From: an uncultured Erysipelotrichaceae bacterium
Lineage (GTDB): Bacteria; Bacillota_I; Bacilli_A; Erysipelotrichales; Erysipelotrichaceae
DNA: 63,749 nucleotides
Direction: 5' to 3'
NCBI GenBank assembly: GCA_902775735.1
Contig: CACYNH010000010.1
Coordinates: 1 to 63,749 of the forward strand
In this document: in pieces, positions 51,292 to 63,749 of the stretch
Numbering within the stretch: position 1 is the first letter of the stretch
How the letters are laid out: each line of letters starts with the position of its first letter
Notes under the pieces: model-generated
The model's database searches: none
What the model saw: only the letters and a program-made list of their open reading frames with translations
Told to the model about the DNA's origin: nothing
Position numbers and translations under genes: made by a program

Positions 51292-52365
51292 ATGCTGAAA
51301 AAAGAAAGAATGAACCGTATTCTTGAAAAGGCGGAGCAGGAGCAGCTTCTAATCACTGATCCGTGCGCTCTGTTTTACCTGCTTGGCACCTGGTTTTATC
51401 CCGGCGAAAGATTCCTCGGACTTCTGATCAGCAAAGACAGAAAGCCTGTTCTTTTCCTGAATGCCCTGTTCCATTATGAGGATGATCCGGAAACGGAAAC
51501 AGTTTTATTCAGCGATACCGATGATCTCATCGGGATTCTTTCCGGATACACGGATCATGACAGGGCGCTTGGCGTGGATAAAATCATGCCGGCAAGATTC
51601 CTGCTGCCGATGATGGAAAGAAAGATCGCGTCATCCTTCTCTCTCGGGTCTCTGGCGGTGGATCTGACCAGGGCAGTAAAGGATGAAGAGGAAATCGCGC
51701 TCATGAGGAAGTCCTCGAGAATCAATGATCAGGCGATGGTGCTCTTCAAGCGTCTGATCCATGAAGGCGTCACTGAGAAGGAGGTTGCGGCGCAGACGCT
51801 GGCAATTTACCGCTCTCTTGGGGCGGAGGCGTTCTCCTTTGAGCCGATCGTGGCCTTTGGCGCCAACGCGGCGGATCCGCATCATATGCCGGATGACACA
51901 GTCATTCAGGAAGGTGACGCTGTTCTCTTTGACGTCGGCTGCAAATATCACGGCTACTGCTCGGATATGACCCGCACATTCTTCTATAAGAAAGGTCCTT
52001 CGCCTGAGCAGGAAAAGGTTTATAACCTCGTCAGAAGAGCGAACGAAGAAGCGGAAAAAATGCTGAAGCCGGGCGTCCCGCTCTGCGATGTGGACAAAAA
52101 GGCAAGGGATATCATCACCGAAGGCGGTTTCGGTCCTTACTTCACACACCGGCTGGGTCACTTCATCGGCGTTGAGGACCATGAGTTCGGCGATGTCAGC
52201 GCCGCCAACACAAGAAAGACGGAAGCCGGCAACATCCACTCCATCGAACCGGGCATTTATTTCCCGGAAATTCTCGGCTGCCGCATCGAGGATCTTGTCC
52301 TGATCACCGAAGACGGATATGATGTTCTCAATAAATATCCGCATGAGATCGAAATCATCGGCTGA
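51292..52365 (+). CDS. M24-family aminopeptidase (Xaa-Pro dipeptidase-like)
   Basis: Cytosolic metallopeptidase of 357 residues with a creatinase-type N-terminal domain and the pita-bread catalytic domain from about 130. Metal ligands: Asp in LFDVGCKYHGYCSDMTRTF (two), His in THRLGHFIGVEDHE, Glu in SIEPGIYF and Glu in CRIEDLVLI. It probably removes N-terminal residues before proline. AGAGGTAG lies 5-12 bases before the start at 51292. Four bases after gtrA, so it may be co-transcribed. Confidence 0.92.
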   Translation: MLKKERMNRILEKAEQEQLLITDPCALFYLLGTWFYPGERFLGLLISKDRKPVLFLNALFHYEDDPETETVLFSDTDDLIGILSGYTDHDRALGVDKIMPARFLLPMMERKIASSFSLGSLAVDLTRAVKDEEEIALMRKSSRINDQAMVLFKRLIHEGVTEKEVAAQTLAIYRSLGAEAFSFEPIVAFGANAADPHHMPDDTVIQEGDAVLFDVGCKYHGYCSDMTRTFFYKKGPSPEQEKVYNLVRRANEEAEKMLKPGVPLCDVDKKARDIITEGGFGPYFTHRLGHFIGVEDHEFGDVSAANTRKTEAGNIHSIEPGIYFPEILGCRIEDLVLITEDGYDVLNKYPHEIEIIG

Positions 52366-52380
52366 TTCGTAAAAATACCG

Positions 52381-52409
52381 TTGACAACAGACCGAAACAA
52401 CATTAATAT
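52381..52409 (+). promoter_or_regulatory. sigma-A promoter of rplJ-rplL
   Basis: Perfect TTGACA (52381-52386), 17-base spacer and TAATAT (52404-52409). Confidence 0.85.
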
Positions 52410-52415
52410 TGCTGT

Positions 52416-52560
52416 GTTGTTATCAAATACCATAGACAGTAACAGCGGAAGCTTAATACGTTACCGAGGTAGGAGAAAGGTTTCAATAAGACTTTTTCAG
52501 AGCCCTCGCATTCCGCGTGGGCTTTCTATATATGTGTATGCGATAACAGTAAAAAAGGAA
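52416..52560 (+). promoter_or_regulatory. ribosomal protein L10 leader
   Basis: A leader of about 150 bases in front of rplJ with the usual L10-leader features: a long paired region around ACGTTACCGAGGTAGGAGAA and a 3' hairpin AGCCC/GGGCT (52501-52523) followed by TTTCTATAT. In Firmicutes the L10-L12 complex binds this leader and stops expression. The 3' hairpin may act as attenuator, though its T tract is short. Confidence 0.75.
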
Positions 52561-52568
52561 GGTGAAGT

Positions 52569-53093
52569 ATGAATCAGACTGTATTAGAGTCCAAGCAGAA
52601 TGTTGTATCTGAGATTCAGAACAAGTTCACAGGTTCACCATCCACCGTTGTCGCTGAGTATCGCGGCCTTACAGTTGCTGAGGTCACAGAACTCCGCCGC
52701 ACACTGCGCGCTGAAGGCGTCGAGATGAAGGTTTATAAGAACACTCTCGCAGCCAGAGCCGCAGACGCTGCCGGATTCTCTGATCTGAAAGAAGCACTGA
52801 CAGGTCCGAACGCACTGGCATTCGGTGCTGATGAAACAACAGCTGCCAGACTCATGGCAAATTTCGCCAAAAAGCACAAGGCGCTGGTCCTGAAAGGCGG
52901 CATCGTTGAAGGTAAGGTTGTAGACCAGAAGACAATCAACGAACTGTCCGCACTGCCTAACAGAGATGGCATGCTCAGTATGCTGTTAAGCGTACTGCAG
53001 GCACCTGTAGCCGGCTTCGCGAGAGCTGTCAACGCCGTTGCTGAAGCAAGAGCTGAAGGCAATGCTGCCCCTGCAGAAGAAGCTGCTGCGTAA
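52569..53093 (+). CDS. rplJ: 50S ribosomal protein L10
   Basis: Base of the L7/L12 stalk, 174 residues. Conserved N-terminal VVAEYRGLTVAEVTELRRTLR and the KVYKNTLAARAA segment; the C-terminal helix that binds L12 dimers is followed by an Ala/Glu tail. GGAAGGTGA before the start. It is the first gene of its operon; rplK and rplA are not upstream, unlike in Bacillus. Confidence 0.97.
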   Translation: MNQTVLESKQNVVSEIQNKFTGSPSTVVAEYRGLTVAEVTELRRTLRAEGVEMKVYKNTLAARAADAAGFSDLKEALTGPNALAFGADETTAARLMANFAKKHKALVLKGGIVEGKVVDQKTINELSALPNRDGMLSMLLSVLQAPVAGFARAVNAVAEARAEGNAAPAEEAAA

Positions 53094-53183
53094 ACACCAG
53101 TTTCTCACTATCATTATTTGCGTAAGCAAAAACAATTAATGCTGCGAAAGCAGCTGCCTGAGGAAATAGGAGGAAATTAATCC

Positions 53184-53555
53184 ATGGCAAAGTTAACACA
53201 GGAAGAAATTCTTGCATATCTTGATGAAGCAACAATTCTCGAACTCAATGAACTCGTTAAGGCTATCGAAGAGAAGTATGGCGTAAGCGCTGCTGCACCT
53301 GTCGCAGTTGCTGCTGCTCCGGCTGAAGCTGTCCAGGAAGGCCCGACATCCGTTACAGTCGTCCTGTCCGCAATCGGTGACTCCAAGGTCGCTGTTATCA
53401 AGGCTGTCAGAGAAATCACAGGTCTCGGCCTTGTTGATGCTAAGAAGCTCGTTGACGGCGTTCCTGCAGAGATCAAGAAGGACGTCAGCATGGACGAAGC
53501 TGAAAAGATCAAGGAAACTCTCACTGGCGCAGGCGCTACTGTTGAGTTCAAATAA
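53184..53555 (+). CDS. rplL: 50S ribosomal protein L7/L12
   Basis: Stalk protein that recruits translation GTPases, 123 residues. N-terminal dimerisation domain, an Ala-rich hinge ([14 protein letters not shown]) and the C-terminal domain with [26 protein letters not shown] precedes the start. Ninety bases after rplJ; that gap contains a small stem TTTGC/GCAAA. Confidence 0.98.
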   Translation: MAKLTQEEILAYLDEATILELNELVKAIEEKYGVSAAAPVAVAAAPAEAVQEGPTSVTVVLSAIGDSKVAVIKAVREITGLGLVDAKKLVDGVPAEIKKDVSMDEAEKIKETLTGAGATVEFK

Positions 53556-53582
53556 TCCCGCTGTCTGAAAAAACACTTTAAG

Positions 53583-53611
53583 AAAAGCCGGATGAACTTC
53601 GGCTTTTCGGC
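53583..53611 (+). terminator. hairpin after rplL
   Basis: AAAAGCCG pairs with CGGCTTTT. The T run is short, so termination is probably partial. Confidence 0.5.
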
Positions 53612-53632
53612 CCCTTGAAAGGATAGAAATTA

Positions 53633-54232
53633 TTGGCACACTATTTTACCGATAACCGAAATCTCGAAGAAAACCGGAAGGAACATTCTTTCCGGTTTTC
53701 GGGCCATTTGTATACTTTTGTAACCGATAACGGCGTTTTCTCCAAAACTGAGGTTGACCGCGGTACGGAGATCCTTCTGAAAGCCTGCGTAAAGGAAAAA
53801 CTTGACGGCAGGGTGCTGGATCTTGGCTGCGGCTACGGGGTTGTGAGCGTGGTGCTCAAAACGGTATACCCCTGGCTGGAGATGACGGCTGTTGATATCA
53901 ATCCGCGGGCGGTTGAACTGACAGAGCTCAACTGCGCCGGCAGTCATGTCAAGTGCACTGCTTTTGTCTCCGACGGATTTGCCGCGGTGGACAAAACCTT
54001 TTCCCATATCATCACCAACCCGCCGATCAGGGCCGGGAAGAAAGTGATTTACGGTATGTTTGAAGACGCGTATGCGCATCTGGAAAAACATGGGACACTT
54101 CTGGCCGTGATCCGCCGCAAGCAGGGTGCTGAAAGCGCTTTGCGGAAACTGGAGGAAATCTTCGGCAACTGCGAAGTGATCAGCCGTGACAAGGGGTACT
54201 GGGTACTGAAGAGCACCCGATTGACGGATTGA
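53633..54232 (+). CDS. RsmC-like class I methyltransferase (YbxB type)
   Basis: SAM-dependent methyltransferase of 199 residues, the homologue of ybxB that stands between rplL and rpoB in Bacillus. The SAM loop is VLDLGCGYGVVS (about 60-71) and the catalytic NPPI motif (ITNPPIRAGK) marks an RNA guanine N2-methyltransferase of the RsmC/RlmG type. The start is TTG 53633 with AAAGGA nine bases before it; no ATG fits. The rpoB promoter overlaps its end. Confidence 0.88.
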   Translation: MAHYFTDNRNLEENRKEHSFRFSGHLYTFVTDNGVFSKTEVDRGTEILLKACVKEKLDGRVLDLGCGYGVVSVVLKTVYPWLEMTAVDINPRAVELTELNCAGSHVKCTAFVSDGFAAVDKTFSHIITNPPIRAGKKVIYGMFEDAYAHLEKHGTLLAVIRRKQGAESALRKLEEIFGNCEVISRDKGYWVLKSTRLTD

Positions 54233-54257
54233 AACACAGATGTTAACATAGTATATT
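54229..54257 (+). promoter_or_regulatory. promoter of rpoBC
   Basis: TTGAAA (54229-54234), 17-base spacer and TATATT (54252-54257). An alternative TTGACG lies 8 bases upstream. Confidence 0.65.
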
Positions 54258-54265
54258 GCAATAAA

Positions 54266-54301
54266 GTCGAATAGGGATAGGGTTATTATGCCCTTTTTGA
54301 C
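54266..54301 (+). promoter_or_regulatory. terminator-like hairpin in the rpoB leader
   Basis: An imperfect stem with outer GTC/GAC, inner AGGG/CCCT and a T-rich 3' side (CCCTTTTTGAC) stands between promoter and rpoB. It could act as an attenuator of rpoBC. Confidence 0.35.
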
Positions 54302-54335
54302 GTTAATTATAGATGCAGACGAAAGGATGGCGTAC

Positions 54336-57300
54336 ATGGAAAATAAGCAGACATACCACGTTGTGCATTACGGCAACAAAGCGATCCGCCGTGACTACTC
54401 GAAAGTTTCAAGCGGTCTACAGCTCCCTGATCTGGTTGAGATCCAGACAGCTGCTTTTGAGTGGTTTACAACCGATGGTATCAAGGAAGTCTTTGATGAT
54501 ATTTACCCGATTTCCAACTATGCGGGCAATATCCGTCTGAAGTTCCTTGATTACGAATTCGGCGAGCCGAAGTATTCGATCAGCGAGTGCAAATACAGAG
54601 AAGTCAACTACTGCGCTCCGCTGAAGGCGAAGATGGAGCTCGAGATCATGGATCCGGAAACAGGTGAAGTCATGACCAAATGGGAAGAAGTCTTCCTTGG
54701 CGATTTCCCTCTCATGACACCGACCGGAACATTCATCATCAACGGCGCTGAGCGTGTCATTGTTTCACAGATCGTCCGTTCTCCGGGTGCTTATTTTGAC
54801 ATTGTTTCAGAAGAGCGCACCGGCCGCGACACATATACCTGTGAACTCATCCCGAGCCGCGGAACCTGGCTCGAATTCATGAGCGATGACAAAAAGGCTG
54901 CCCTTGGCCGTATTATGAACGTCTCCATTGACAGAAGGAGAAAGATTCTGTCGACCATTCTCTTCAAGGCGATCGGCATGTCGCTGAACGCGGATAAGGG
55001 CGAGGACTGCTTCGACACAACAGCGATGCAGAAGTTCCTCAAGGCTCTGAATTTCCCGGTTCATACCGACGTTATCGTTCCCGAGGAAGAACGCGAATTC
55101 CAGAATGACTACATGCTGCTGTACACTTCAGTGTTCGGCAACTATGAAGAAATCCGGAATACACTGGCTGCTGATAAGACAAAGACAACCCACGAGGCCC
55201 TGCTCGGTGTTTATGAAAACCAGAGAGCCGACGAAATCGCCACAATCGACGGCGCGATTTCCCTCATGGACGCCAAGTTCTTTGATTACAGACGCTATGA
55301 CCTGACAAAAGCAGGCCGTTACAAGGTCCGCAAGAAGCTGAACATTCTCGACCGCATGGAAGGCCATGCGCTGACAGAGGATCTGCTCGGCGCTGACGGC
55401 AAGGTCATTTTCAAGAAGGGTATCAGGATTGACAAGGATGCCCGCAACGCTCTGAGAAGCGAAATCAACAAAGGCATCGCAGCCCGCGCTCTGCCGTTTG
55501 TTCACTCCTTCTCCCATCCGACAATCGCCACAGTCTCCACATCCTGGATCAATGCCATCACCGGCAGAGTTCTGGCTGATGATTATGACGGTGACAGTTT
55601 CTCGTATGAAAGAGGCACAGTCCTCACACCGGAAGACATTAAACTTCTCGCTTCCGAGCTTGAAGAGATCAAGGTTTATGCCGGAATCATCGCCACACCT
55701 GTCAAGGTGACCAATGACAATGTCAACGCTGTTCTGAACTACGGTTCCCGCATGTACGCGGTCGGCAGAATCACTGTCAAGGGCGAAGACCTCACAAACG
55801 AAGACGGCGATCTGCTCTGTGAACGCTATGTTCCGGATCAGACACTGAAGAAGATGACGGAAGCTGCCAAAGAGGAAACTGTTGCGGCAGCGACCAAGTC
55901 CAAAAACGTTACAGTCTGGCTCGTCGGTGCATGTGTCCAGGAAGTCTTCATTGACCAGAACGGCACAAAGGTCAAACTGATCGGTATCGACCCGCTCAAT
56001 GACAAGCACACAATCACCATGAGTGATATGTATGCCCTGTATAACTATGAACTGACAATGCTTGACGGCGTCGGCTCCCAGGATGATATCGATATGCTGG
56101 GCAACAGACGTATCCGTACTGTCGGCGAACTGATCCAGAACCAGTTCAGAATCGGTCTCTCCCGTATGGAAAGAGTTGTCAAGGAAAGAATGTCCATCAC
56201 TGACATCGCAACCCTGACACCGAAGCAGCTGACAAACATCCGTCCGCTTACCGCTGCGATCAAGGAGTTCTTCTCCTCATCCCAGCTGTCCCAGTTCATG
56301 GACCAGCAGAACCCTCTGGCGGAACTTTCCAACAAGAGACGTGTTTCCGCACTCGGCCCGGGCGGTCTGACCCGTGAGCGCGCCGGTTTCGAAGTGCGTG
56401 ACATTCACAACTCCCACTATGGAAGAATCTGTCCGATTGAAACACCTGAAGGACCGAACATCGGTCTGATATCCTACCTGACAACATACGCCAAAGTCAA
56501 TGAGTACGGCTTCATCGAAACACCGTACCGCAAGGTTGAAAACGGCGTCGTCACAGATGAGATTCATTACATGCCTGCAGATGAGGAAAACGATCACGTC
56601 ATCGCCCAGGCAAACGAAATCAAGGACGGCAGACTTGTCGGCGACAGAATTGTCGCGAGAATCGCCGGTGAAACTGTTATGGCTGAAGCGGATACAGTCG
56701 ACTATGCCGACGTCTCCCCGCGTCAGATCGTCTCAGTCGCTACCGCCTGCGTTCCTTTCCTTGAAAACGATGACTGTACCCGTGCGCTGATGGGCGCCAA
56801 CATGCAGAGACAGGCAGTTCCGCTGCTCAATCCGCACAGCCCGTATGTCGGCACCGGTATGGAACATGTCATCGCCCGTGACTCCGGTGCCGCCTGTGTT
56901 GCCACAGCGCCCGGCACAGTCAGCTATGTCGACGCCTCCAAGGTTGTCGTCACAGAAGACGATGGCAGAGAACACACATACGAACTGACGAAGTTCAGAA
57001 GATCCAACGCTTCCACATGCCTCAACCAGCGCCCGATCGTATGGGACGGCGAAAGAGTTGAGCGCGGCGATATCCTCGCAGACGGTCCGGCTATGCAGAA
57101 CGGCGAACTGGCACTTGGCCAGAACGTTACCATCGCCTTCATGACATGGCATGGCTACAACTACGAAGATGCGATCATCATGTCCGAGAGAATGCAGAGT
57201 GAAGACTTCTACACATCTGTCCATATCGAGGAATATGACATCGAATGCCGTGAAACAAAACTCGGTCCGGAAGAAATCACACGTGACATCCCCAACGTCG

Positions 57301-58478
57301 CCGACAGCGCATGCCGCAACCTCGACGGCAGAGGTATCGTCATGGTCGGTGCCGAAGTCAAGGAAGGCGATATTCTCGTCGGTAAAGTCACTCCGAAGGG
57401 CCAGAGCGAAATCTCTCCTGAAGAAAAGCTCCTGCTTGCCATCTTCGGTGAAAAGTCCAGGGAAGTCAGAGACAATTCCCTGAAGGTTCCGCACGGCGGT
57501 GCCGGTATTGTCCACAGCGTCAGAGTCTTCAAGCGCAAGGATGATCATGAACTGCCGCCCGGAGTCAATGAAGTCGTAAAGGTCTACGTTGTCCAGAAGA
57601 GAAAGATCTCCGAAGGCGACAAGATGGCCGGCCGCCATGGCAACAAGGGCGTCATCTCCAGAATCAACCCTGTGGAAGACATGCCTTATCTTGCTGACGG
57701 TACCCCGATTGACATCATGCTGAACCCGTTCGGTGTTCCTTCCCGTATGAACATCGGTCAGGTTCTTGAAGTCCACCTTGGCATGGCTGCCAAGAAGCTC
57801 GGCGTCAAGTTCGCGACACCTGTCTTCGACGGTGTTTCCAACAGCGACCTTGATGACATCATGAAAGAAGCAGGCACCCAGCATAAGTATCTGCTGACAG
57901 ACGGCATGACCGGTGAAGTCTATGACGAACCGATCGCTGTCGGCGTCATGTACATGATCAAGCTGGCGCACATGGTCGACGACAAGCTGCACGCACGTGC
58001 CACCGGTCCTTACTCACTGGTCACACAGCAGCCTCTCGGCGGTAAGGCACAGAACGGCGGTCAGAGATTCGGTGAAATGGAAGTCTGGGCTCTTGAAGCT
58101 TACGGCGCTGCCAACACACTGCAGGAAATCCTGACAGTCAAGTCTGACGATATCATGGGCCGTACAAAGACCTATGAAGCGATCGTCAAGGGCAAAGAGC
58201 TGCCGCAGCCGGGTATTCCGGAGTCCTTCCGTGTCCTTGTTCATGAGCTGCAGGCTCTGGCAATTGATGTCCGTATGATGGACGATGACGGCAATGAAAT
58301 GGATCTGAAGCAGATGGAGCAGGAAGAGCTGAAGGAAGAAACAACAACTGATCTCAGCAGCCAGCAGTACATCGCGGATGCGTTCAATGACGGTCTGACC
58401 ATCAAGAATGAACTCGAGGAAGAAATCCCTGAAGCTGCCGAAGTCGGCTTCGACGACATGGGATCTGATGAAGAATAA
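54336..58478 (+). CDS. rpoB: DNA-directed RNA polymerase subunit beta
   Basis: Catalytic beta subunit, 1380 residues. [21 protein letters not shown] (about 648-669) is the rifampicin region; the residue equal to E. coli His526 is Asn666, as in naturally resistant Mollicutes, and Ser522 is Ala. Between GRYKVRKKL (near 346) and [11 protein letters not shown] (near 590) the chain is about 130 residues longer than in Bacillus and contains two similar modules ([14 protein letters not shown] and [25 protein letters not shown]). ATG 54336 is chosen because AAAGGA lies 9 bases upstream; ATG 54327 is the alternative. Fourteen bases before rpoC. Confidence 0.97.
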   Translation: MENKQTYHVVHYGNKAIRRDYSKVSSGLQLPDLVEIQTAAFEWFTTDGIKEVFDDIYPISNYAGNIRLKFLDYEFGEPKYSISECKYREVNYCAPLKAKMELEIMDPETGEVMTKWEEVFLGDFPLMTPTGTFIINGAERVIVSQIVRSPGAYFDIVSEERTGRDTYTCELIPSRGTWLEFMSDDKKAALGRIMNVSIDRRRKILSTILFKAIGMSLNADKGEDCFDTTAMQKFLKALNFPVHTDVIVPEEEREFQNDYMLLYTSVFGNYEEIRNTLAADKTKTTHEALLGVYENQRADEIATIDGAISLMDAKFFDYRRYDLTKAGRYKVRKKLNILDRMEGHALTEDLLGADGKVIFKKGIRIDKDARNALRSEINKGIAARALPFVHSFSHPTIATVSTSWINAITGRVLADDYDGDSFSYERGTVLTPEDIKLLASELEEIKVYAGIIATPVKVTNDNVNAVLNYGSRMYAVGRITVKGEDLTNEDGDLLCERYVPDQTLKKMTEAAKEETVAAATKSKNVTVWLVGACVQEVFIDQNGTKVKLIGIDPLNDKHTITMSDMYALYNYELTMLDGVGSQDDIDMLGNRRIRTVGELIQNQFRIGLSRMERVVKERMSITDIATLTPKQLTNIRPLTAAIKEFFSSSQLSQFMDQQNPLAELSNKRRVSALGPGGLTRERAGFEVRDIHNSHYGRICPIETPEGPNIGLISYLTTYAKVNEYGFIETPYRKVENGVVTDEIHYMPADEENDHVIAQANEIKDGRLVGDRIVARIAGETVMAEADTVDYADVSPRQIVSVATACVPFLENDDCTRALMGANMQRQAVPLLNPHSPYVGTGMEHVIARDSGAACVATAPGTVSYVDASKVVVTEDDGREHTYELTKFRRSNASTCLNQRPIVWDGERVERGDILADGPAMQNGELALGQNVTIAFMTWHGYNYEDAIIMSERMQSEDFYTSVHIEEYDIECRETKLGPEEITRDIPNVADSACRNLDGRGIVMVGAEVKEGDILVGKVTPKGQSEISPEEKLLLAIFGEKSREVRDNSLKVPHGGAGIVHSVRVFKRKDDHELPPGVNEVVKVYVVQKRKISEGDKMAGRHGNKGVISRINPVEDMPYLADGTPIDIMLNPFGVPSRMNIGQVLEVHLGMAAKKLGVKFATPVFDGVSNSDLDDIMKEAGTQHKYLLTDGMTGEVYDEPIAVGVMYMIKLAHMVDDKLHARATGPYSLVTQQPLGGKAQNGGQRFGEMEVWALEAYGAANTLQEILTVKSDDIMGRTKTYEAIVKGKELPQPGIPESFRVLVHELQALAIDVRMMDDDGNEMDLKQMEQEELKEETTTDLSSQQYIADAFNDGLTIKNELEEEIPEAAEVGFDDMGSDEE

Positions 58479-58492
58479 GGAGGCAGTCACTG

Positions 58493-62347
<3,855 letters not shown>

Positions 62348-62353
62348 CAAATG

Positions 62354-62394
62354 TACAGCATGCAATGGAGCAATCCTGCGCATGCTGTATTTTT
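62354..62394 (+). terminator. terminator of rpoBC
   Basis: The perfect ten-base stem TACAGCATGC/GCATGCTGTA with a 16-base loop is followed by five Ts. Confidence 0.85.
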
Positions 62395-62444
62395 GATTAT
62401 GGTGCTTACATGTGCTAGCATTCATAAAAAGGGGAGGACTTCGA

Positions 62445-63338
62445 ATGGGCAATCTGTTTATCAACATCATCGGCGTATTCCTGCTGATCATGCTGGCGTA
62501 CTACATCTGGAATAAACTGCATCCCGGCGCTTTTGACAGGAAACTGACCGAAAAGATCCAAAACGCCCGTAAAGAGCTTGTAAAGGCCGATGAGGACCGT
62601 TTGGGACGCAGGGTACTTGTGCCCCGCGAAACACAAAACGGCGTCGCTGTGAACCTTTACGTGCCCTCACAGGCTGTTTCCGGACCTTTACCGGTTGTTT
62701 TCGTCGCTCATGGCGGTCAGTTCATGGATGGCGACGCTGACACGCTGGACAGCTTCTGCGACCGTGTAAAAGACATCTGGGACCGCATTATCGTCAACAT
62801 CAACTACACAACACTGGATGTGCAGCCGATTCCGTATCCGCAGGAGGAAATCAGAGACACTGTCCTTTACTTTGCGGTGCATGCGTCTGAATTCAATATG
62901 GATCCGCACAGGTTCTCATTCCTGGGATTTTCCGCAGGTGCTTATCTGCTTGTGGGTGCAGCCGCATTCCTGAAAGAAAAAGGATTCAGTGTGAACGGTA
63001 TGATCAGCTTCTATCCCTTTATTGATGATTCGATGATCAAACTGGCGGATGCCGGCGCGCACGTATCTCCGTTCACGCTGGTGACAGGTGATACTGATCA
63101 GATGAAAGACCGTTACCCTGTATACAAAGAACATCTGCGCAATGCGGGCGTTGAATTGAATGAGCGTAAGTACACGGATGCCAAAGCAGGCTTTATTGAA
63201 TATAACAATGAAGAATATGAAGCCAATCCAATGTATAAAAAATTGAGCTCTGTTTCGGAAGAACAGAAGGAAATGGCCAGAGCATATGAAATATGGATGG
63301 CCGGTGAATTTGAAAGATTCGACAATTCCACCAAGTGA
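62445..63338 (+). CDS. alpha/beta hydrolase, esterase-like, membrane-anchored
   Basis: A 297-residue protein with an N-terminal transmembrane helix (about 4-22, INIIGVFLLIMLAYYIW) and an alpha/beta-hydrolase domain. HGGQFMDGD near 87 is the oxyanion-hole HGG motif of hormone-sensitive-lipase-type esterases, and GFSAGAYLL near 163 carries the nucleophile Ser. The Asp is likely in VTGDTDQM; the expected catalytic His near the end is not obvious (the segment KAGFIEYNNEEYEANP has none). It may therefore be impaired. GGGGAGG precedes the ATG at 62445. Confidence 0.8.
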   Translation: MGNLFINIIGVFLLIMLAYYIWNKLHPGAFDRKLTEKIQNARKELVKADEDRLGRRVLVPRETQNGVAVNLYVPSQAVSGPLPVVFVAHGGQFMDGDADTLDSFCDRVKDIWDRIIVNINYTTLDVQPIPYPQEEIRDTVLYFAVHASEFNMDPHRFSFLGFSAGAYLLVGAAAFLKEKGFSVNGMISFYPFIDDSMIKLADAGAHVSPFTLVTGDTDQMKDRYPVYKEHLRNAGVELNERKYTDAKAGFIEYNNEEYEANPMYKKLSSVSEEQKEMARAYEIWMAGEFERFDNSTK

Positions 63339-63370
63339 ACTGAAATTGGTCAGTCTATTATATTAAGAAG

Positions 63371-63395
63371 AAGGAGCCAGAGATGGCTCCTTTAT
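63371..63395 (+). terminator. terminator of the hydrolase gene
   Basis: GGAGCCA pairs with TGGCTCC around GAGA and is followed by TTTATAT. Confidence 0.7.
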
Positions 63396-63587
63396 ATATT
63401 CGGCCAGAAGTAAAACAATCTGTCTTCAGGATATAAAGATAAGAAAATTGAACAATACAAAAGAAGATTCAGTGAAGGAAAGGCAGTTAAATCGTTAAAA
63501 AAGCGCGAATAGAAATTAGTTGAAAATACAACAAAGAGGGAAAAAACGGAGGGGAGAAAAAAGGTGGAAAAATAGTTGAAAAAGTAC

Positions 63588-63616
63588 TTGCAATGAAGTG
63601 AAAAAAGGAGTTTAAT
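63588..63616 (+). promoter_or_regulatory. tandem promoter 1 of an outgoing operon
   Basis: TTGCAA (63588-63593), 17-base spacer and TTTAAT (63611-63616), preceded by A tracts. Confidence 0.5.
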
Positions 63617-63695
63617 AAAACACGCTGAGCAAGGGAGCAGCCGGGGAGATCCGGCTGAGGCTGAGAAGAAATTAAAAAATATTTCAAAACAGTTC

Positions 63696-63724
63696 TTGAC
63701 AGTAAAGAGAGATGATGGTAATAT
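63696..63724 (+). promoter_or_regulatory. tandem promoter 2 of an outgoing operon
   Basis: Perfect TTGACA (63696-63701), 17-base spacer and TAATAT (63719-63724). The AT-rich stretch AAAAAATATTTCAAAAC just upstream looks like an UP element. Confidence 0.8.
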
Positions 63725-63749
63725 CATCAAGCACGCTCGGTGAGAGTGA

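Larger units (their letters stand above)
63396..63749 (+). other. gene-free purine-rich region with tandem promoters
   Basis: I see no gene here. About 63400-63690 is very rich in A and G on this strand. It contains the hairpin AGCCGG/CCGGCT (63639-63656) and two promoters in tandem. The motif CACGCT occurs just behind each -10 box (63621 and 63732). This layout resembles the upstream region of rRNA operons in Firmicutes; the operon would begin beyond the window. Confidence 0.55.

Noticed and set aside
49714..51292. CRISPR array or cas genes next to the Card1-like gene
   Set aside because: No direct repeats with spacers and no Cas10, Csm or Cmr motifs are present anywhere in the window.
63392..63730. 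112-codon frame on the - strand at the right end
   Set aside because: It is a low-complexity Phe/Ser/Leu-rich translation of the purine-rich region and runs through both tandem promoters.

Overview
The window looks like a chromosomal segment of a moderately GC-rich Bacillota, most plausibly from the Erysipelotrichia, the group allied to Mollicutes. The evidence is the Bacillus-like hprK-lgt-ppaX order, the rapZ-yvcK-whiA cluster, a Trp T-box, an L10 leader, CIRCE, an OhrR-type operator, and an RpoB that is long and carries Asn at the rifampicin position that is His in most bacteria, as Mollicutes do. The lineage is inferred from gene content; no rRNA is present. I see no insertion sequence, phage, CRISPR array or tRNA.

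Layout. 0.2-3.6 kb: an hprK operon in which an Lgt-like membrane domain is fused to a PpaX-like phosphatase, then a small unknown protein and a Cof-type HAD phosphatase. 3.6-7.5 kb: rapZ-yvcK-whiA-acetyltransferase with its own promoter and terminator. 7.5-9.3 kb: a Trp T-box controlling an orphan trpB2. 9.4-10.6 kb: gap. 10.6-17.2 kb: acetyltransferases, a PcrA-type helicase, a CIRCE-controlled Hsp20, a PadR/HAAS-adhesin pair and asnA. 17.2-19.8 kb: a perfect palindromic operator, a thioredoxin-reductase-like flavoprotein, OhrR and a cation efflux protein. 19.8-28.1 kb: a SWIM protein, a TIM-barrel protein, a CapA-like protein and a heterodimeric ABC exporter. 28.1-29.9 kb: a small nuclease-like protein and a shortened MocR-type regulator that lacks the PLP lysine.

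29.9-39.2 kb is a purine operon (purE-purM-purN-purO-AICAR transformylase-purD-purL). It is preceded by a structured leader with a possible 34-codon leader peptide and a terminator. The bifunctional PurH is replaced by a PurO-type IMP cyclohydrolase plus a separate, eukaryote-like AICAR transformylase. 39.3-43.5 kb holds a coiled-coil DUF2325 protein, an L,D-transpeptidase and a zinc-ribbon protein.

43.6-62.4 kb is the translation/transcription block: rpsL-rpsG-fusA, tuf with its own promoter, then an unrelated insert (DUF4139 protein, a Card1-like CARF-nuclease, GtrA, an M24 peptidase), then L10 leader-rplJ-rplL-methyltransferase-rpoB-rpoC. The window ends with an alpha/beta hydrolase and a purine-rich region with two tandem strong promoters that fire out of the window, probably into a stable RNA operon.

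The observations most worth following up are: (1) five genes whose ATG lies exactly 6 nt after a -10 box, which implies leaderless mRNAs; (2) the stand-alone Card1-like protein without CRISPR; (3) the purE leader; (4) the Lgt-like pseudoenzyme fused to a pyrophosphatase; (5) the OhrR-controlled flavoprotein without NADPH motifs; (6) the probable intrinsic rifamycin resistance of RpoB.
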